Source: DASUAS01 sp963756895
GTDB lineage: Bacteria; Actinomycetota; Acidimicrobiia; IMCC26256; DASPTH01
Direction of reading: 5' to 3'
Length of the DNA: 64,000 bases
NCBI GenBank assembly: GCA_963756895.1
Contig: CAVWPI010000007.1
Coordinates: forward strand, 434,001 to 498,000
Shown here in pieces: positions 27,371-36,900 of the stretch (positions are counted from its first letter, which is position 1; each line of letters begins with the position of its first letter). Under the pieces are notes generated by a model that saw only the letters and a list, made by a program, of their open reading frames with translations, did not search any database and was not told the origin of the DNA. A program made the position numbers and the translations under genes.

Positions 27371-27918
27371 GCGCCCTCCGCCGCCTCGAGCTGCTCCACC
27401 ACCTCGAGCTGCTCCACCACCTCGAGCTGCTCCACCGCCTCGAGCTGCTCCACCGCCTCGAGCTGCTCCACCGCCTCGAGCTGCTCCGCAGTCCACCGGC
27501 CGACGGGATCGTCGGCGCCGGCGAGCAGGTTGGCGTAGTGCGCGTGGAGGCACTTCACGCCCTGCCGCGTGCCGCCGACCCCGCCCGACGGGCGCGGACC
27601 GGGGTGACCGGGCGGGACCGCGGCGTCGCGCTCGACCGCGTACGCGTCGTGGGCGGCTCGGATCGCGGCGGCGTCGACCGCATCCTGGGCCAGTCGGACC
27701 CCACCGGCCGCCTCCAGCCGGGAGACGCGCAGGTTCAGGTCGGGATCGACCAGCCAGTAGCGGGTCGGCATCGGGGTGCCGTCACGGGTGAAGGGTTCGT
27801 TGCGCACGACCACCGGCGCACCGGCGGCGTCGCGGACCACCACTTCGAAGTCGGCCTGCGGCGCGCGTCCGAGGCGCTCGGTGAGCGCGGCGACGTCGGC
27901 AGGAGCGGCCATCTCCAT
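27367..27918 (-). CDS. DUF501 protein with C-terminal hexapeptide repeats
   Basis: A 183-residue protein. Residues 1-140 match the actinobacterial DUF501 family (VVVRNEPFTRDGTPMPTRYW; VKCLHAHYANLLAGADDPVG), which always sits between ftsB-like and ppx genes and has no known biochemical role. After DDPVGRWTAEQLE comes an unusual tail of about six copies of EQLEAV/EQLEVV, encoded by an 18-bp tandem repeat, predicted to be an acidic, Leu-containing helix or short coiled coil. The stop overlaps the ppx start. The family normally ends near the WT..E segment, so the tail is an extension peculiar to this organism. Confidence 0.85.
   Translation of the reverse strand: MEMAAPADVAALTERLGRAPQADFEVVVRDAAGAPVVVRNEPFTRDGTPMPTRYWLVDPDLNLRVSRLEAAGGVRLAQDAVDAAAIRAAHDAYAVERDAAVPPGHPGPRPSGGVGGTRQGVKCLHAHYANLLAGADDPVGRWTAEQLEAVEQLEAVEQLEAVEQLEVVEQLEVVEQLEAAEGA
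27385..27492. repeat. 18-bp tandem repeat, six units
   Basis: Units beginning CTCGAGCTGCTCCACC start at 27385, 27403, 27421, 27439, 27457 and 27475. They are nearly identical; differences sit at one position (CAC/CGC) giving Val or Ala in the encoded hexapeptide. It lies inside the DUF501 coding region close to its 3' end and keeps the frame whatever the copy number. Confidence 0.95.
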
Positions 27919-27928
27919 GCCCGGCAGT

Positions 27929-28357
27929 CTACGGAGTGGGCGGAACGCTGCTGCTGGGTGGTGGCGGTGCGGTCTCGCTCGGTGCGGGAAGGATGACGAA
28001 CGGGATCTGGCCCGGCTTCACCAGGCCGTACTTCTGCCGCGCCAACCGCTCGATCTCCGAGTCGGTGCTCAGTCGCTTCGACTCGCGCATCAGCCGCGCG
28101 TTCTCGGACTGCAGCACCTCGAGCTGGGCGCGCGCTTTGTTGGTCTCGTCACGCTGGTCGAGGAAGGTGCGGGTGGGATACACGAACACGAACAGCAATC
28201 CGACGAGCACCACGAGGAAGAGCGCCAGTCGCATCGACGGCCGACCCCGCGCGCCGCGGCGCCGCGGCTTCGCGTCGCGCGCCTGCGCGCGCGTCCGCGA
28301 CCGGGACCGACGCTTCGCCGTGCGCTTCGAGCGCGGGTGCTCAGCCACCACTTCCAC
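27929..28357 (-). CDS. Septum formation initiator FtsB/DivIC-like protein
   Basis: A 142-residue bitopic membrane protein. A strongly basic cytoplasmic tail (residues 1-42, many Arg/Lys) is followed by one membrane helix (RLALFLVVLVGLLFVFVYP, about 43-61). An extracytoplasmic coiled coil (KARAQLEVLQSENARLMRE) and the family motif EIERLARQKYGLVKPGQ come next. The C-terminus is Pro-rich. Partners are expected to be FtsL and FtsQ in the divisome. The start overlaps the end of eno by 17 bases. Conserved neighbour order with eno and DUF501 supports the call. Confidence 0.88.
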   Translation of the reverse strand: MEVVAEHPRSKRTAKRRSRSRTRAQARDAKPRRRGARGRPSMRLALFLVVLVGLLFVFVYPTRTFLDQRDETNKARAQLEVLQSENARLMRESKRLSTDSEIERLARQKYGLVKPGQIPFVILPAPSETAPPPPSSSVPPTP

Positions 28358-29636
28358 CGGCGCGCGCGGGCAACGCCGCCGCGCCGAGGTAGGACGCCAC
28401 CGGTCCGAGCTCCTCCTCGATGCGCAGGAGCTGGTTGTACTTGGCGACCCGGTCGCTGCGCGCGGGTGCGCCGGTCTTGATCTGGCCGCAGTTGGTTGCG
28501 ACGGCGAGGTCGGCGATGGTGGCGTCCTCGGTCTCGCCGCTGCGGTGCGACATCATCGCGGTGTAGCCGTGGCGCCCGGCCACGAACATCGTGTCGAGCG
28601 TCTCCGAGAGCGTTCCGATCTGGTTCACCTTCACCAGGATCGAGTTTGCGACCCCACGGTCGATCCCGTGCTGGAACCGCTCGACGTTGGTGACGAAGAG
28701 GTCGTCGCCCACGAGTTGCACGCGCGCCCCGAGCGACGTGGTGAGCGCGGCCCACCCGTCCCAGTCGTCCTCCGACATGCCGTCCTCGATGGAGACGATC
28801 GGGTAGCGGTCGCACAGCTCGACGAGGCGCCCGGCCCACTCCGACGGGGAGTAGTCGGCGCCCTCGCCCGCGAGCACGTACCTGCCGTCGGCGAACAGCT
28901 CGGTCGACGCCACATCGAGCGCGAGCGCGATCTCCTCGCCGGGCGTGTAGCCGGCGCGCTCGATGGCGGTCAGGAGCAGCGCGAGCGCCTCTTCGTTCGA
29001 CGGGAGGTCCGGCGCGAAGCCGCCTTCGTCACCCAGCGCGGTCGACAGCCCGCGCTCCTTCAGCAACGCCTTGAGCGCGTGATAGGTCTCGACGCCCCAT
29101 CGCAGTGCTTCGCTGAAGCTCGCGGCACCGACCGGCGCGAGCATGAACTCCTGCACGTCGACGTTGGAGTCGGCGTGCGCGCCGCCATTGAGCACGTTCA
29201 TGAACGGCACCGGCAGCACGTCCGCGTTGGCACCGCCCACGTAGCGGTAGAGCGGCAGCTCGGCCTCGTCGGCCGCCGCCTTCGCCGCGGCCAGCGACAC
29301 GCCGAGGATCGCATTCGCCCCGAGGCGGCGCTTGCCGTCGGTGCCGTCGAGGGTGACGAGTTCGTCGTCGAGGAGGCGCTGGTCGGAGGCGTCGAGGCCG
29401 ACCATGGCGTCGGCGATCTCGGTGTTGACGTGCTCCACCGCGGTGCGCACACCCTTGCCGCCGTAGCGGTCGCCGCCGTCGCGCAGCTCGTGCGCCTCGT
29501 GCGCGCCCGTGCTGGCGCCGCTCGGCACGATGGCCCGTCCGCGCGCGCCGGAGAGCAGTTCGACGTCGACTTCGACGGTAGGGTTTCCCCGGGAATCGAG
29601 GACCTCGCGGCCCACGACCTCCACGATCGTGCTCAT
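28341..29636 (-). CDS. eno: Enolase
   Basis: A 431-residue, full-length phosphopyruvate hydratase of glycolysis, cytosolic and Mg-dependent. Visible motifs: REVLDSRGNPTVEVDV at the start, GASTGAHEAHELRDG, the catalytic-loop and metal segments ALGDEGGFAP, IVSIEDGMSEDDWDGW and LVGDDLFVTN, the base lysine in ILVKVNQIGT and the signature MMSHRSGETEDATIADLAVA. The C-terminal tail (LPARAGGSGG) overlaps the ftsB-like start. Divergent from the P450. Intact, with typical high-GC codon use. Confidence 0.97.
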   Translation of the reverse strand: MSTIVEVVGREVLDSRGNPTVEVDVELLSGARGRAIVPSGASTGAHEAHELRDGGDRYGGKGVRTAVEHVNTEIADAMVGLDASDQRLLDDELVTLDGTDGKRRLGANAILGVSLAAAKAAADEAELPLYRYVGGANADVLPVPFMNVLNGGAHADSNVDVQEFMLAPVGAASFSEALRWGVETYHALKALLKERGLSTALGDEGGFAPDLPSNEEALALLLTAIERAGYTPGEEIALALDVASTELFADGRYVLAGEGADYSPSEWAGRLVELCDRYPIVSIEDGMSEDDWDGWAALTTSLGARVQLVGDDLFVTNVERFQHGIDRGVANSILVKVNQIGTLSETLDTMFVAGRHGYTAMMSHRSGETEDATIADLAVATNCGQIKTGAPARSDRVAKYNQLLRIEEELGPVASYLGAAALPARAGGSGG

Positions 29637-29684
29637 GTGCTCCCCGCACTGCTTTTCTCAGGGCCGGTGGCCACTGTGGCTGAT

Positions 29685-30908
29685 GTGACCAGTGAGCCTA
29701 AACCCTTCAACCCGTTCGCACCGGGCTTCGCGGAGGATCCGTACCCCCAGTACGCCGAGCTCTGCGCGACCAACCCGGTGCAGCGGACGCCCCTCGGCCT
29801 CTGGGCGCTGTTCGGCTACGACGACGCCGTACGCGTGCTCCGCGATCCCTCCCTGAGCGTCGAGGACCGCAGCGTGATCGGGCCCAACCCGCGCGCCGAG
29901 ATCCGCGAGCAGATCCTGGGGGACCGGCCGCAGCGGGGCACCCACCAGATCCTCAACCTCGACCCGCCCGACCACACCCGCCTGCGGCGCCTCGTCCAGC
30001 AGGTGTTCACGCCCCGGATGGTCGAGCAGCTGACGCCCCGGGTGCAGGCCATGGTCGACGAGATGCTCGACCAGGCCGTCGCCCGTGGTACCGAGCTCGA
30101 CGTGATCGCCGACCTCGCCTTCCCGCTGCCGTTCCGCGTGATCACCGAGATGCTGGGCATGCCGGCCTCGGAGGAGGCGGCGATGCGCGACCTCGCGCAC
30201 ACGCTGACGCTCGCGCTCGAGCCGTTGCTCGCGCTGCAGCACCAGGAGGAGATCGTCGCCGCGTCGGACCAGGTCGTCGAGCACGTGCTGGATGCCATCG
30301 AGTGGAAGCGCGCGCATCCGGGCGACGACCTGCTCTCGGCGCTGCTCGTCGCCGAGGCCGACGGCGACCGCCTCTCGCCCGAGGAGCTGCTCGACCAGGT
30401 CGTCCTCCTGTACGTCGCCGGGCACGAGACGACCGTCAACCTGATCGGCAACGGCACGTACGCGCTCCTGCGCAACCGCGCCCAGCTCGAACGGTGGCGC
30501 GACGATCCGGGCCTCGACACGAACGCGGTCGACGAGCTGCTGCGCTACGACGCGCCGGTGCAGTTCTCGCGCCGGGTCACCACGGCCGACCTGGACTTCG
30601 GCGGCCAGACCATCGAGGCGGGTGTCTTCGTGCTCACGTGCCTGGCATCCGCCAACCGCGACGCCCACCGGTGGGGCGACGACGCCCAGTCGCTCGACGT
30701 GACCCGCGCCGGTGCGGCGCAACACCTGGCCTTCGGCTCGGGCATCCACCACTGCCTCGGCGCCTCGCTGGCCCGCCTCGAGGGCCGCCTGGCCATGGGC
30801 ACCCTGATCCGGCGGTTCCCCCGGCTCGCACTGGCCGACGACAGCCCCGCCTGGAACGGCCGCCTGGTCCTGCGGGGGCTGGACCGGCTCGCGGTCAGCC
30901 TGGAATAG
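29685..30908 (+). CDS. Cytochrome P450 monooxygenase
   Basis: About 407 residues; soluble bacterial class I P450. The N-terminus is PFNPFAPGFAEDPYPQYAEL, the I-helix oxygen motif VAGHETTVNLI, the K-helix ExxR in DELLRYDAP, and the haem-thiolate loop FGSGIHHCLGASLARLEG with the Cys ligand. Three in-frame GTG codons (29667, 29676, 29685) could start it; I chose the last because the family begins near the Pro-rich segment, but 29667 is possible. No ferredoxin or reductase gene is adjacent. It interrupts the otherwise conserved mazG-eno region and is divergent from eno. Substrate unknown. Confidence 0.9.
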   Translation: MTSEPKPFNPFAPGFAEDPYPQYAELCATNPVQRTPLGLWALFGYDDAVRVLRDPSLSVEDRSVIGPNPRAEIREQILGDRPQRGTHQILNLDPPDHTRLRRLVQQVFTPRMVEQLTPRVQAMVDEMLDQAVARGTELDVIADLAFPLPFRVITEMLGMPASEEAAMRDLAHTLTLALEPLLALQHQEEIVAASDQVVEHVLDAIEWKRAHPGDDLLSALLVAEADGDRLSPEELLDQVVLLYVAGHETTVNLIGNGTYALLRNRAQLERWRDDPGLDTNAVDELLRYDAPVQFSRRVTTADLDFGGQTIEAGVFVLTCLASANRDAHRWGDDAQSLDVTRAGAAQHLAFGSGIHHCLGASLARLEGRLAMGTLIRRFPRLALADDSPAWNGRLVLRGLDRLAVSLE

Positions 30909-30923
30909 TTGCGGACGCAACTA
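30906..30923. promoter_or_regulatory. Perfect 18-bp palindrome before pirin gene
   Basis: TAGTTGCG-GA-CGCAACTA: eight perfectly pairing arm bases. It overlaps the P450 stop codon and lies 33 bases before the pirin start. The core resembles MarR-type operators that respond to oxidative or quinone stress. Likely controls pirin; no regulator gene is adjacent. Confidence 0.65.
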
Positions 30924-30955
30924 GGTTGGAGCGGGCGTACCCCGAGGAGGCCACC

Positions 30956-31918
30956 ATGCCCGCAGTGACCGTCGACAACCCGCTCGTGCTCCCCCGCATC
31001 CCCCGTCCCGACCCGGCGACGACGGTGGCGCGGCCCGCGCTCCGCACGGTGCCCGCACACCACGCCATCGAGGGTGCCGGCTTCGAGGTGTGGCGCCCGT
31101 TCCCGGGCGGCCTGAGCATGCACGACACCGACCCGTTCCTCCTCCTCGACCAGCTCGGCCCGGTCGAGTACGAGCCCGACGAGGCCAAGGGCGCGCCCTG
31201 GCATCCCCACCGCGGCTTCGAGACCGTCACCTACGTGCTCGACGGCGAGATCGCGCACCACGACTCCAACGGTGGCGGCGGGGTCATCGCCGAAGGTGAC
31301 ACCCAGTGGATGACGGCCGGCGGAGGCATCCTCCACGACGAGGTGCCGACCGAACGCGCGCTGCGCGCCGGTGGACCGTCGCACGGTGTGCAGCTGTGGG
31401 TGAACCTGCCGTCGTCGCTGAAGTTCACCCAGCCCCGCTACCAGGCCATCACCGGCGAGCACCTCGTGCTGCTCTCGTCCGACGACGGCGGCGCGCTCGT
31501 GCGCCTCATCGCCGGCGAGCTCGCCGGACACCCCGGTCCGGGCGACACGCACACCCCGATCACGTACGCGCACGCGACGGTGTCGCCCGGTGCGCAGCTC
31601 ACGGTGCCGTGGAACCCCGAGTTCAGCGCGATCGCGTACGTGCTCCTCGGTCAGGGCTACGCGGGCGAGGAGGGCCGACCGGTGTCGGAGCACCAGCTCG
31701 CGCTCTTCGGTCCCGGCGACACGCTCACCATCCGGGCCGCCGACCACCAGGAGGGCACCGACGCGCTCGAGGTGCTCCTCCTCGGCGGGCTGCCGATCCG
31801 GGAGCCCATCGCGCACTATGGGCCGTTCGTGATGAACACCCGCGAGGAGATCCTCCAGGCCGTCGACGACTTCAACGCCGGCCGCATGGGCTCCATCCCC
31901 GCCGTCGACCTCGCCTGA
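30956..31918 (+). CDS. Pirin-family bicupin protein
   Basis: A 320-residue iron-binding bicupin. The N-terminal cupin metal ligands are in PWHPHRGFETVTYVLDG and HHDSNGGGG then TAGGGILHDE, as in pirins and quercetinase-like YhhW. Bacterial pirins act as quercetin 2,3-dioxygenases or redox-sensitive modulators. ATG 30956 follows GAGGAG. The gene lies 47 bases after the P450 and is preceded by a perfect palindrome, suggesting its own stress-responsive promoter. Ends before a long hairpin shared with the convergent mazG. Confidence 0.88.
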   Translation: MPAVTVDNPLVLPRIPRPDPATTVARPALRTVPAHHAIEGAGFEVWRPFPGGLSMHDTDPFLLLDQLGPVEYEPDEAKGAPWHPHRGFETVTYVLDGEIAHHDSNGGGGVIAEGDTQWMTAGGGILHDEVPTERALRAGGPSHGVQLWVNLPSSLKFTQPRYQAITGEHLVLLSSDDGGALVRLIAGELAGHPGPGDTHTPITYAHATVSPGAQLTVPWNPEFSAIAYVLLGQGYAGEEGRPVSEHQLALFGPGDTLTIRAADHQEGTDALEVLLLGGLPIREPIAHYGPFVMNTREEILQAVDDFNAGRMGSIPAVDLA

Positions 31919-31928
31919 CCCCACCCCA

Positions 31929-31980
31929 CGAACATCTCAAGGTTCGCGTACGTCTGTGACGGTCAACCTCGAGGTGTTCG
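31929..31980. terminator. Long hairpin between convergent pirin and mazG genes
   Basis: Arms of 16 bases, CGAACATCTCAAGGTT at 31929-31944 and AACCTCGAGGTGTTCG at 31965-31980, pairing at 14 plus one G-U. The 20-base loop contains a smaller inverted repeat. It fills the gap between two convergent stops, so it likely ends transcription from both sides, without a T tract. Confidence 0.65.
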
Positions 31981-31981
31981 T

Positions 31982-33412
31982 TCAGGAGGAGGCCTGGGCC
32001 TCGAGCCAGAGGGCGGCGACGGCCGCGGGGTCGAGCGCGGCGAGGTCGACGTCGCGCTCGAGGGCGAGGTGCTCCATCGCCTCGAAACGTCGTCGGTAGT
32101 CGGCGGCCCAGCCGCGGAGGGCCGACTCGGCGTCGACGCCACCGGCGCGCGCCACGATGACCGACGCGGCGAGGACCTGGGCGAGGTCGCGTTCGACGTC
32201 CTCGTTCGTGCGCAGTCCGGCGACGGCGGCGTCGATGCGGACGAGCGCCTCGTCGAGCGTGCCGGGATCGAGGCCGACCGACGCGGCCTTGCGGAACAGC
32301 TTGTGCGTGTAGAGGAGCGACGGCAGCCCGGGCGTGATGCCGGCCACGATCGACGTGGTGCCCTTCTCCTCCTTCTTGATCTGCTCCCAGTTGCGCATGA
32401 CGTCCGAGGTCTGTTCGGCAACGACGTCGCCGAACACGTGCGGGTGCCGGCGCACGAGCTTGTCGTGGATGCCGCGCGCGACGTCGGCCATCGTGAACTC
32501 GCCGGCTTCCTCCGCGATGACCGCGTGGAACACGACCTGGTAGAGGAGGTCACCGAGCTCGTCCTCGAGCGGCGCGTACCCAGCTTCGGCCAGGTTCTCG
32601 ACTGCCTCGACGACCTCGTACGACTCCTCGAGGATGTAGCGCGTGAGCGAGTGGTGGGTCTGTTCCGCGTCCCACGGGCACCCGCCGGGATCGCGCAGCC
32701 GCTTGGCGAGCTGGAGCAGGCGCACCATCTCCCGCGCTGCACCCACCGCGCCGGCGTCGACGAAGACCGAGGTGAGGTGGTCGGGTGTGACCGCGCCGCG
32801 GTCGAGCTCCTCCAGCGCGAGCACCGCGATGCGCTCGTCGGGCAGGCCGAGGCGCTGCAGCACCGTGACCGGCGTGTCGGGTCCGAGGTGCTCGAGCAAT
32901 GCGAGCTTCACGTCGGAGAGCACGAACGCGTTGTCGCACTCCGCGATCAGCAGCCGACCGGCGAGCTCCGCGCCGTCGATGTCGCGGCCGTCGACGACGC
33001 GCGCGTCGCCCTCCATGGGGTCGACCCCGAGACGCACCCAGGCGATGTCGGCGAACGACACGCCGGCGACCAACACCACGTCGACGGTGGGATCGAGCCG
33101 CAGCAGCGCCACCGCGCGCTCGGCCACCGCGGGGCTGCCGGGCACCGCGTACACCACCTCACCGTGCTCGTGCGCGGCGGCGACGAGGCGCGCCGCGATC
33201 TCCGTGTACGCCGACCCCAGATCGGCAGCGGCGTCGTAGACGTCGTCGAACGACGTGAACGTCACCCCGGCGGCGCCGAGGTCATCGACCGCGGGATGCC
33301 GCAGCGTGCGCGCGTACCGGTGCGACGACGACTCGAGTGCCGCCCGCGCCACCGGCAGGAGGTGGTCGGCGCCCGCGGGTCCGAGGCCGACCGCGATGAT
33401 CCGGTCCGCCAT
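31982..33412 (-). CDS. mazG: MazG-family nucleotide pyrophosphohydrolase with N-terminal tetrapyrrole-methylase-like domain
   Basis: A 476-residue two-domain protein. Residues 1-205 are a tetrapyrrole-methylase-like domain (IIAVGLGPAGADHLLP; YAVPGSPAVAERAV), usually of unknown activity in this fusion. The MazG core follows: GGCPWDAEQTHHSLTRYIL, EESYEVVEAVE and ELGDLLYQVVFHAVIA with the helix-borne Glu/Asp metal ligands. It hydrolyses aberrant or stress nucleotides, limiting mutagenic NTPs. ATG 33412 is the natural start; longer in-frame codons upstream are not family-like. Third in the minus-strand run mfd, SurA-like, mazG, matching mycobacterial order. Confidence 0.92.
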   Translation of the reverse strand: MADRIIAVGLGPAGADHLLPVARAALESSSHRYARTLRHPAVDDLGAAGVTFTSFDDVYDAAADLGSAYTEIAARLVAAAHEHGEVVYAVPGSPAVAERAVALLRLDPTVDVVLVAGVSFADIAWVRLGVDPMEGDARVVDGRDIDGAELAGRLLIAECDNAFVLSDVKLALLEHLGPDTPVTVLQRLGLPDERIAVLALEELDRGAVTPDHLTSVFVDAGAVGAAREMVRLLQLAKRLRDPGGCPWDAEQTHHSLTRYILEESYEVVEAVENLAEAGYAPLEDELGDLLYQVVFHAVIAEEAGEFTMADVARGIHDKLVRRHPHVFGDVVAEQTSDVMRNWEQIKKEEKGTTSIVAGITPGLPSLLYTHKLFRKAASVGLDPGTLDEALVRIDAAVAGLRTNEDVERDLAQVLAASVIVARAGGVDAESALRGWAADYRRRFEAMEHLALERDVDLAALDPAAVAALWLEAQASS

Positions 33413-33422
33413 CGTCGGTGTC

Positions 33423-33984
33423 CTAACCGGTCGCCGCGCAGCCCGTCGGCGGGCAGACGCCGTACCGGGGGTTCCAGAACCCGTACCGGGGATTGACGTA
33501 CACGTCGGCCCGTGGGAACTGACGGGCGAGGAACGCGTTGAGGGCGTCGGTGTCGGCGAGGCCCAGCGCACTTGCGTACGCCTGCACGTCGGCGACGAGG
33601 TCGACGTAGCTCTGCGGGTACTTCTCGGCGTCGTCACCGAGCGTCTTGCGCGGCAGCGGCGCGGTCGGCGTCGGTCACCGTGACCCCTCGCTTCGCGGCG
33701 ACGTCGCGCATGACCTGACGAGCGACGTTCAGCGTCATCACCTGCGCCGCGAACTTCGAGTCGACCGCGCCGTCCACCCGGGCGACGACCGCCTGATCCT
33801 TCGTGGTGTCGTTGTGGGCGAGCTCGCGGAGCTGGCCGTCGACCGTCTCCTGCGACACGCGGGTGCCGTTCACCTCGTAGGCGAGGGCACTACCGCCGGC
33901 GGCGACGGCCAGGACCGACACGCCGACCAGGCAGAGCACGGTGACGACGGCGATGCTGGCGAACGCGATGCGGCGACGGCTCAT
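33423..33984 (-). CDS. SurA N-terminal-like/foldase accessory protein, single frameshift
   Basis: About 187 residues. A basic start and one hydrophobic helix (IAFASIAVVTVLCLVGVSVLA) suggest a signal peptide or membrane anchor. Then comes a SurA-N-like helical region (YEVNGTRVSQETVDGQLREL; MTLNVARQVMRDVAAKRGV). The frame breaks near 33655 (GCTGCCGCGC) and continues as KTLGDDAEKYPQSYVDLVAD to a Cys-containing tail. The start ATG overlaps the mfd stop by four bases. Probably an extracytoplasmic chaperone-like protein; no PPIase domain is present. It occupies the place of lipoprotein LpqU-like genes in mycobacteria. Confidence 0.65.
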
Positions 33985-36900
33985 GGCGTTGCGGAGGCTA
34001 GCGCGGGCGCCGCGCCGGCCGGACCTTCGGAAGGAGCCTCGGCGGGTGGTGGGAGGAGATCGCGGAGCAGCTCCACCAGCGCGGTCGCCACGTCGGCCGG
34101 GGGCACGTTCACCGGCACCACCAGCTCGTCCTCCTTGGCCACCGCCTTGGGCGCGAGGCGACGGAGCCGCACCTTCTGCGACTCCTTGAGCGACACCCCC
34201 GTGATGCGAGCGGTGTTGCGCTGCACGGTGATGCTGCGGATGCCGAGGCGCACGCACTCGACGCGCAGGCTGGCGACGTCGAGCAGCGCGACCGCCGACG
34301 GCGGGGGCGGTCCGTAGCGGTCCTCCCACTCGTTGCGCACGTCGTCGACGTCGCCGCCGGACGTGACCGCGGCGAGCCGCCGGTACGCCTCCATGCGCAC
34401 GTCGTCGCGCTGCACGTAGTCGCGCGGGAGGTTGGCGTCGACCGGCACGTCGATCGTGATGTCCACGGGCTCGGGCACCGGCTCACCCTTGAGCTCGCCG
34501 ACCGCCTCGGTGACCATCTGGCAGTAGAGATCGAAGCCCACCGCGGCGATGTGGCCCGACTGTGCCTGGCCGAGCAGGTTGCCCGCACCGCGGATCTCGA
34601 GGTCGCGTATGGCGATCTTGAACCCCGAACCCAGGTCGGTGAACTCGCCGATGGTCTTGAGCCGCTCGTACGCCTCTTCGGAGAGCACCCGATCGGCGGG
34701 GTGGAACAGGTACGCGTACGCACGTTGGCCGCGTCTTCCTACCCGACCACGCAGCTGGTACATCTGCGCCAGCCCGAGCAGATCGGAGCGATCCACGACC
34801 AGGGTGTTCACGGTCGGCATGTCGATCCCGCTCTCGACGATCGTCGTGCACACGAGCACGTCGAACTCGCGCTCGGCGAAGTCGAGCACGACCCGCTCGA
34901 GACGGTTCTCGTCCATCTGCCCGTGCGCCACCGCGACGCGGGCATCGGGCACGAGCGCACGCACGTTCTCGGCGACGAGCTCGATGTCGCGCACGCGGTT
35001 GTGCACGTAGAACACCTGGCCTTCGCGCAGCAGCTCGCGCCGGATCGCCTCGGCCGCGGCGCGGTCGTCGTACTCACCCACGTACGTGAGGATCGGCTGC
35101 CGGTCTTCGGGCGGCGTGTTCACCAGCGACAGGTCGCGGATACCGGTGAGCGACAGCTCGAGCGTGCGCGGGATCGGCGTGGCCGTGAGCGTGAGCACGT
35201 CGACGTTCGTCGCCATCTGCTTGATGAGCTCCTTGTGCTGCACGCCGAAACGCTGCTCCTCGTCGACCACCAGCAGCCCGAGGCGCTTCGGCTTCACGTC
35301 GGTCGACAGCAGCCGGTGGGTGCCGATGAGCACGTCGACCGCGCCCGACTCGAAGTCGCGCACGACGGCCGACTGCTCCTTCGCCGACAGGAAGCGCGAC
35401 AGCACCTCGACCCGCACGGGGTAGTTGGCGAACCGCTCGCGGAACGTCTGGCCGTGTTGCCCCGCCAGGAGCGTCGTGGGTACGAGCACGACGACCTGGG
35501 TGCCGTCCTGCACCGCCTTGAACGCGGCGCGCACCGCGACCTCGGTCTTGCCGTACCCGACGTCGCCGCACACGAGGCGGTCCATGGGGACGGGCCGCTC
35601 CATGTCGCCCTTCACGTCGAGGATCGCCTGGAGCTGGTCGGGCGTCTCCTCGAACGGGAACGCCTCCTCCACCTCGTGCTGCCACGGGGTGTCGGGTCCG
35701 AAGGCGTGGCCGGTCGTCGCCAGACGCTGCCGATAGAGCACGACGAGCTCCTCGGCGATCTCGCGCACCGCGCTGCGCACCCGCGCTCGCTGCTTCTCGA
35801 AGTCGGCGCCGCCCATGCGGTTGAGCGAGGGGGTCTCACCGCCGGTGTACTTGCGCACGAACCCGACCTGGTCGGTCGGTACGTAGACCTTGCCGTCCTT
35901 GAACTCGAGCCAGAGGTAGTCGCGCTCGACCCCGCCCATCGTGAGCGGCTTCATCTCCAGGTACCGGCCGACACCGTGCTGGTGGTGCACGACGTAGTCG
36001 CCCGGCTCCAGTGCGTCGTAGTAGTCCTGTCCGCGACGCGCGCCGCGCGCACGACGGTGCACGCGCCGACGACCGGTGAGATCGGCTTCGGCGACCAGCG
36101 CGAGCTGCGCGCTCGGCAGCACCACGCCACGGTCGATCGGCGCGACCACCAGACGCACCGCGCCGGGCGCGGGTTCGCCGGGACCGGCATCGAGGCCCTC
36201 ACCGGCAAGGATGTCGCGCAACCGCTGCGCCGAACCCGTGCCCTCGGCCGCGAGCACGACCCGGTAGCCCTCGCCGGCGAGCGCCCGCAGTCGGCGCGCG
36301 AGCGCGTCGGCATCGCCGACGACGGGATCGAACACGCTGGCGGCGACGCGCGGGGTGTCGGGATTGTCGGGCGTGGAGAGCATCGACACCGCGCCCGCGC
36401 CGGTGTGCGCGAGCAGACGATCGAACTCGAGCGACAGTCGCGGCAGGTCGCGCTCGCCGCCGGCGCCCCACGTGACCGCGAGCGTCGACGCCAGCGCCGC
36501 CTCCTCGTCGAGCAGCTCCTGCGCGCGGTCGCGCATGCGCTTGGGCTCGACCAGCAGCACGAGCGCGTCGTCGGGCATGAGGTCGGTGAGGAGGTGCTCG
36601 CGGTCGGTGAGCCAGGGCAACCACGACTCCATGCCGTCGAACAGCTGGCCCTCGGCGAGTCGCTCCCACTGCTCACGACCCCACGGCTGCTGCGCGACGA
36701 GCGCCCGGGCGCGCTCGCGCACGTCGTCGGTGGGCAGCAGCTCACGGGTGGGGAAGATGCACACCTCGGCGACGTCGTGCGTGGAACGCTGGTCGGCGAC
36801 GGAGAAGGCCGACAGGCGGTCGACCTCGTCGCCCCAGAGGTCGATGCGGACCGGGTGGTCGTCGGTCGACGGGTACACGTCGACGATCGAGCCCCGCACC

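Noticed and set aside
27385..27492. CRISPR-like repeat array
   Set aside because: Units are contiguous with no spacers, are in frame with a conserved gene and there are no cas genes.
27936..29660. Long plus-strand frame running into the P450 start
   Set aside because: It is antisense to eno and the ftsB-like gene with a shadow composition; only the part from about 29685 is P450.
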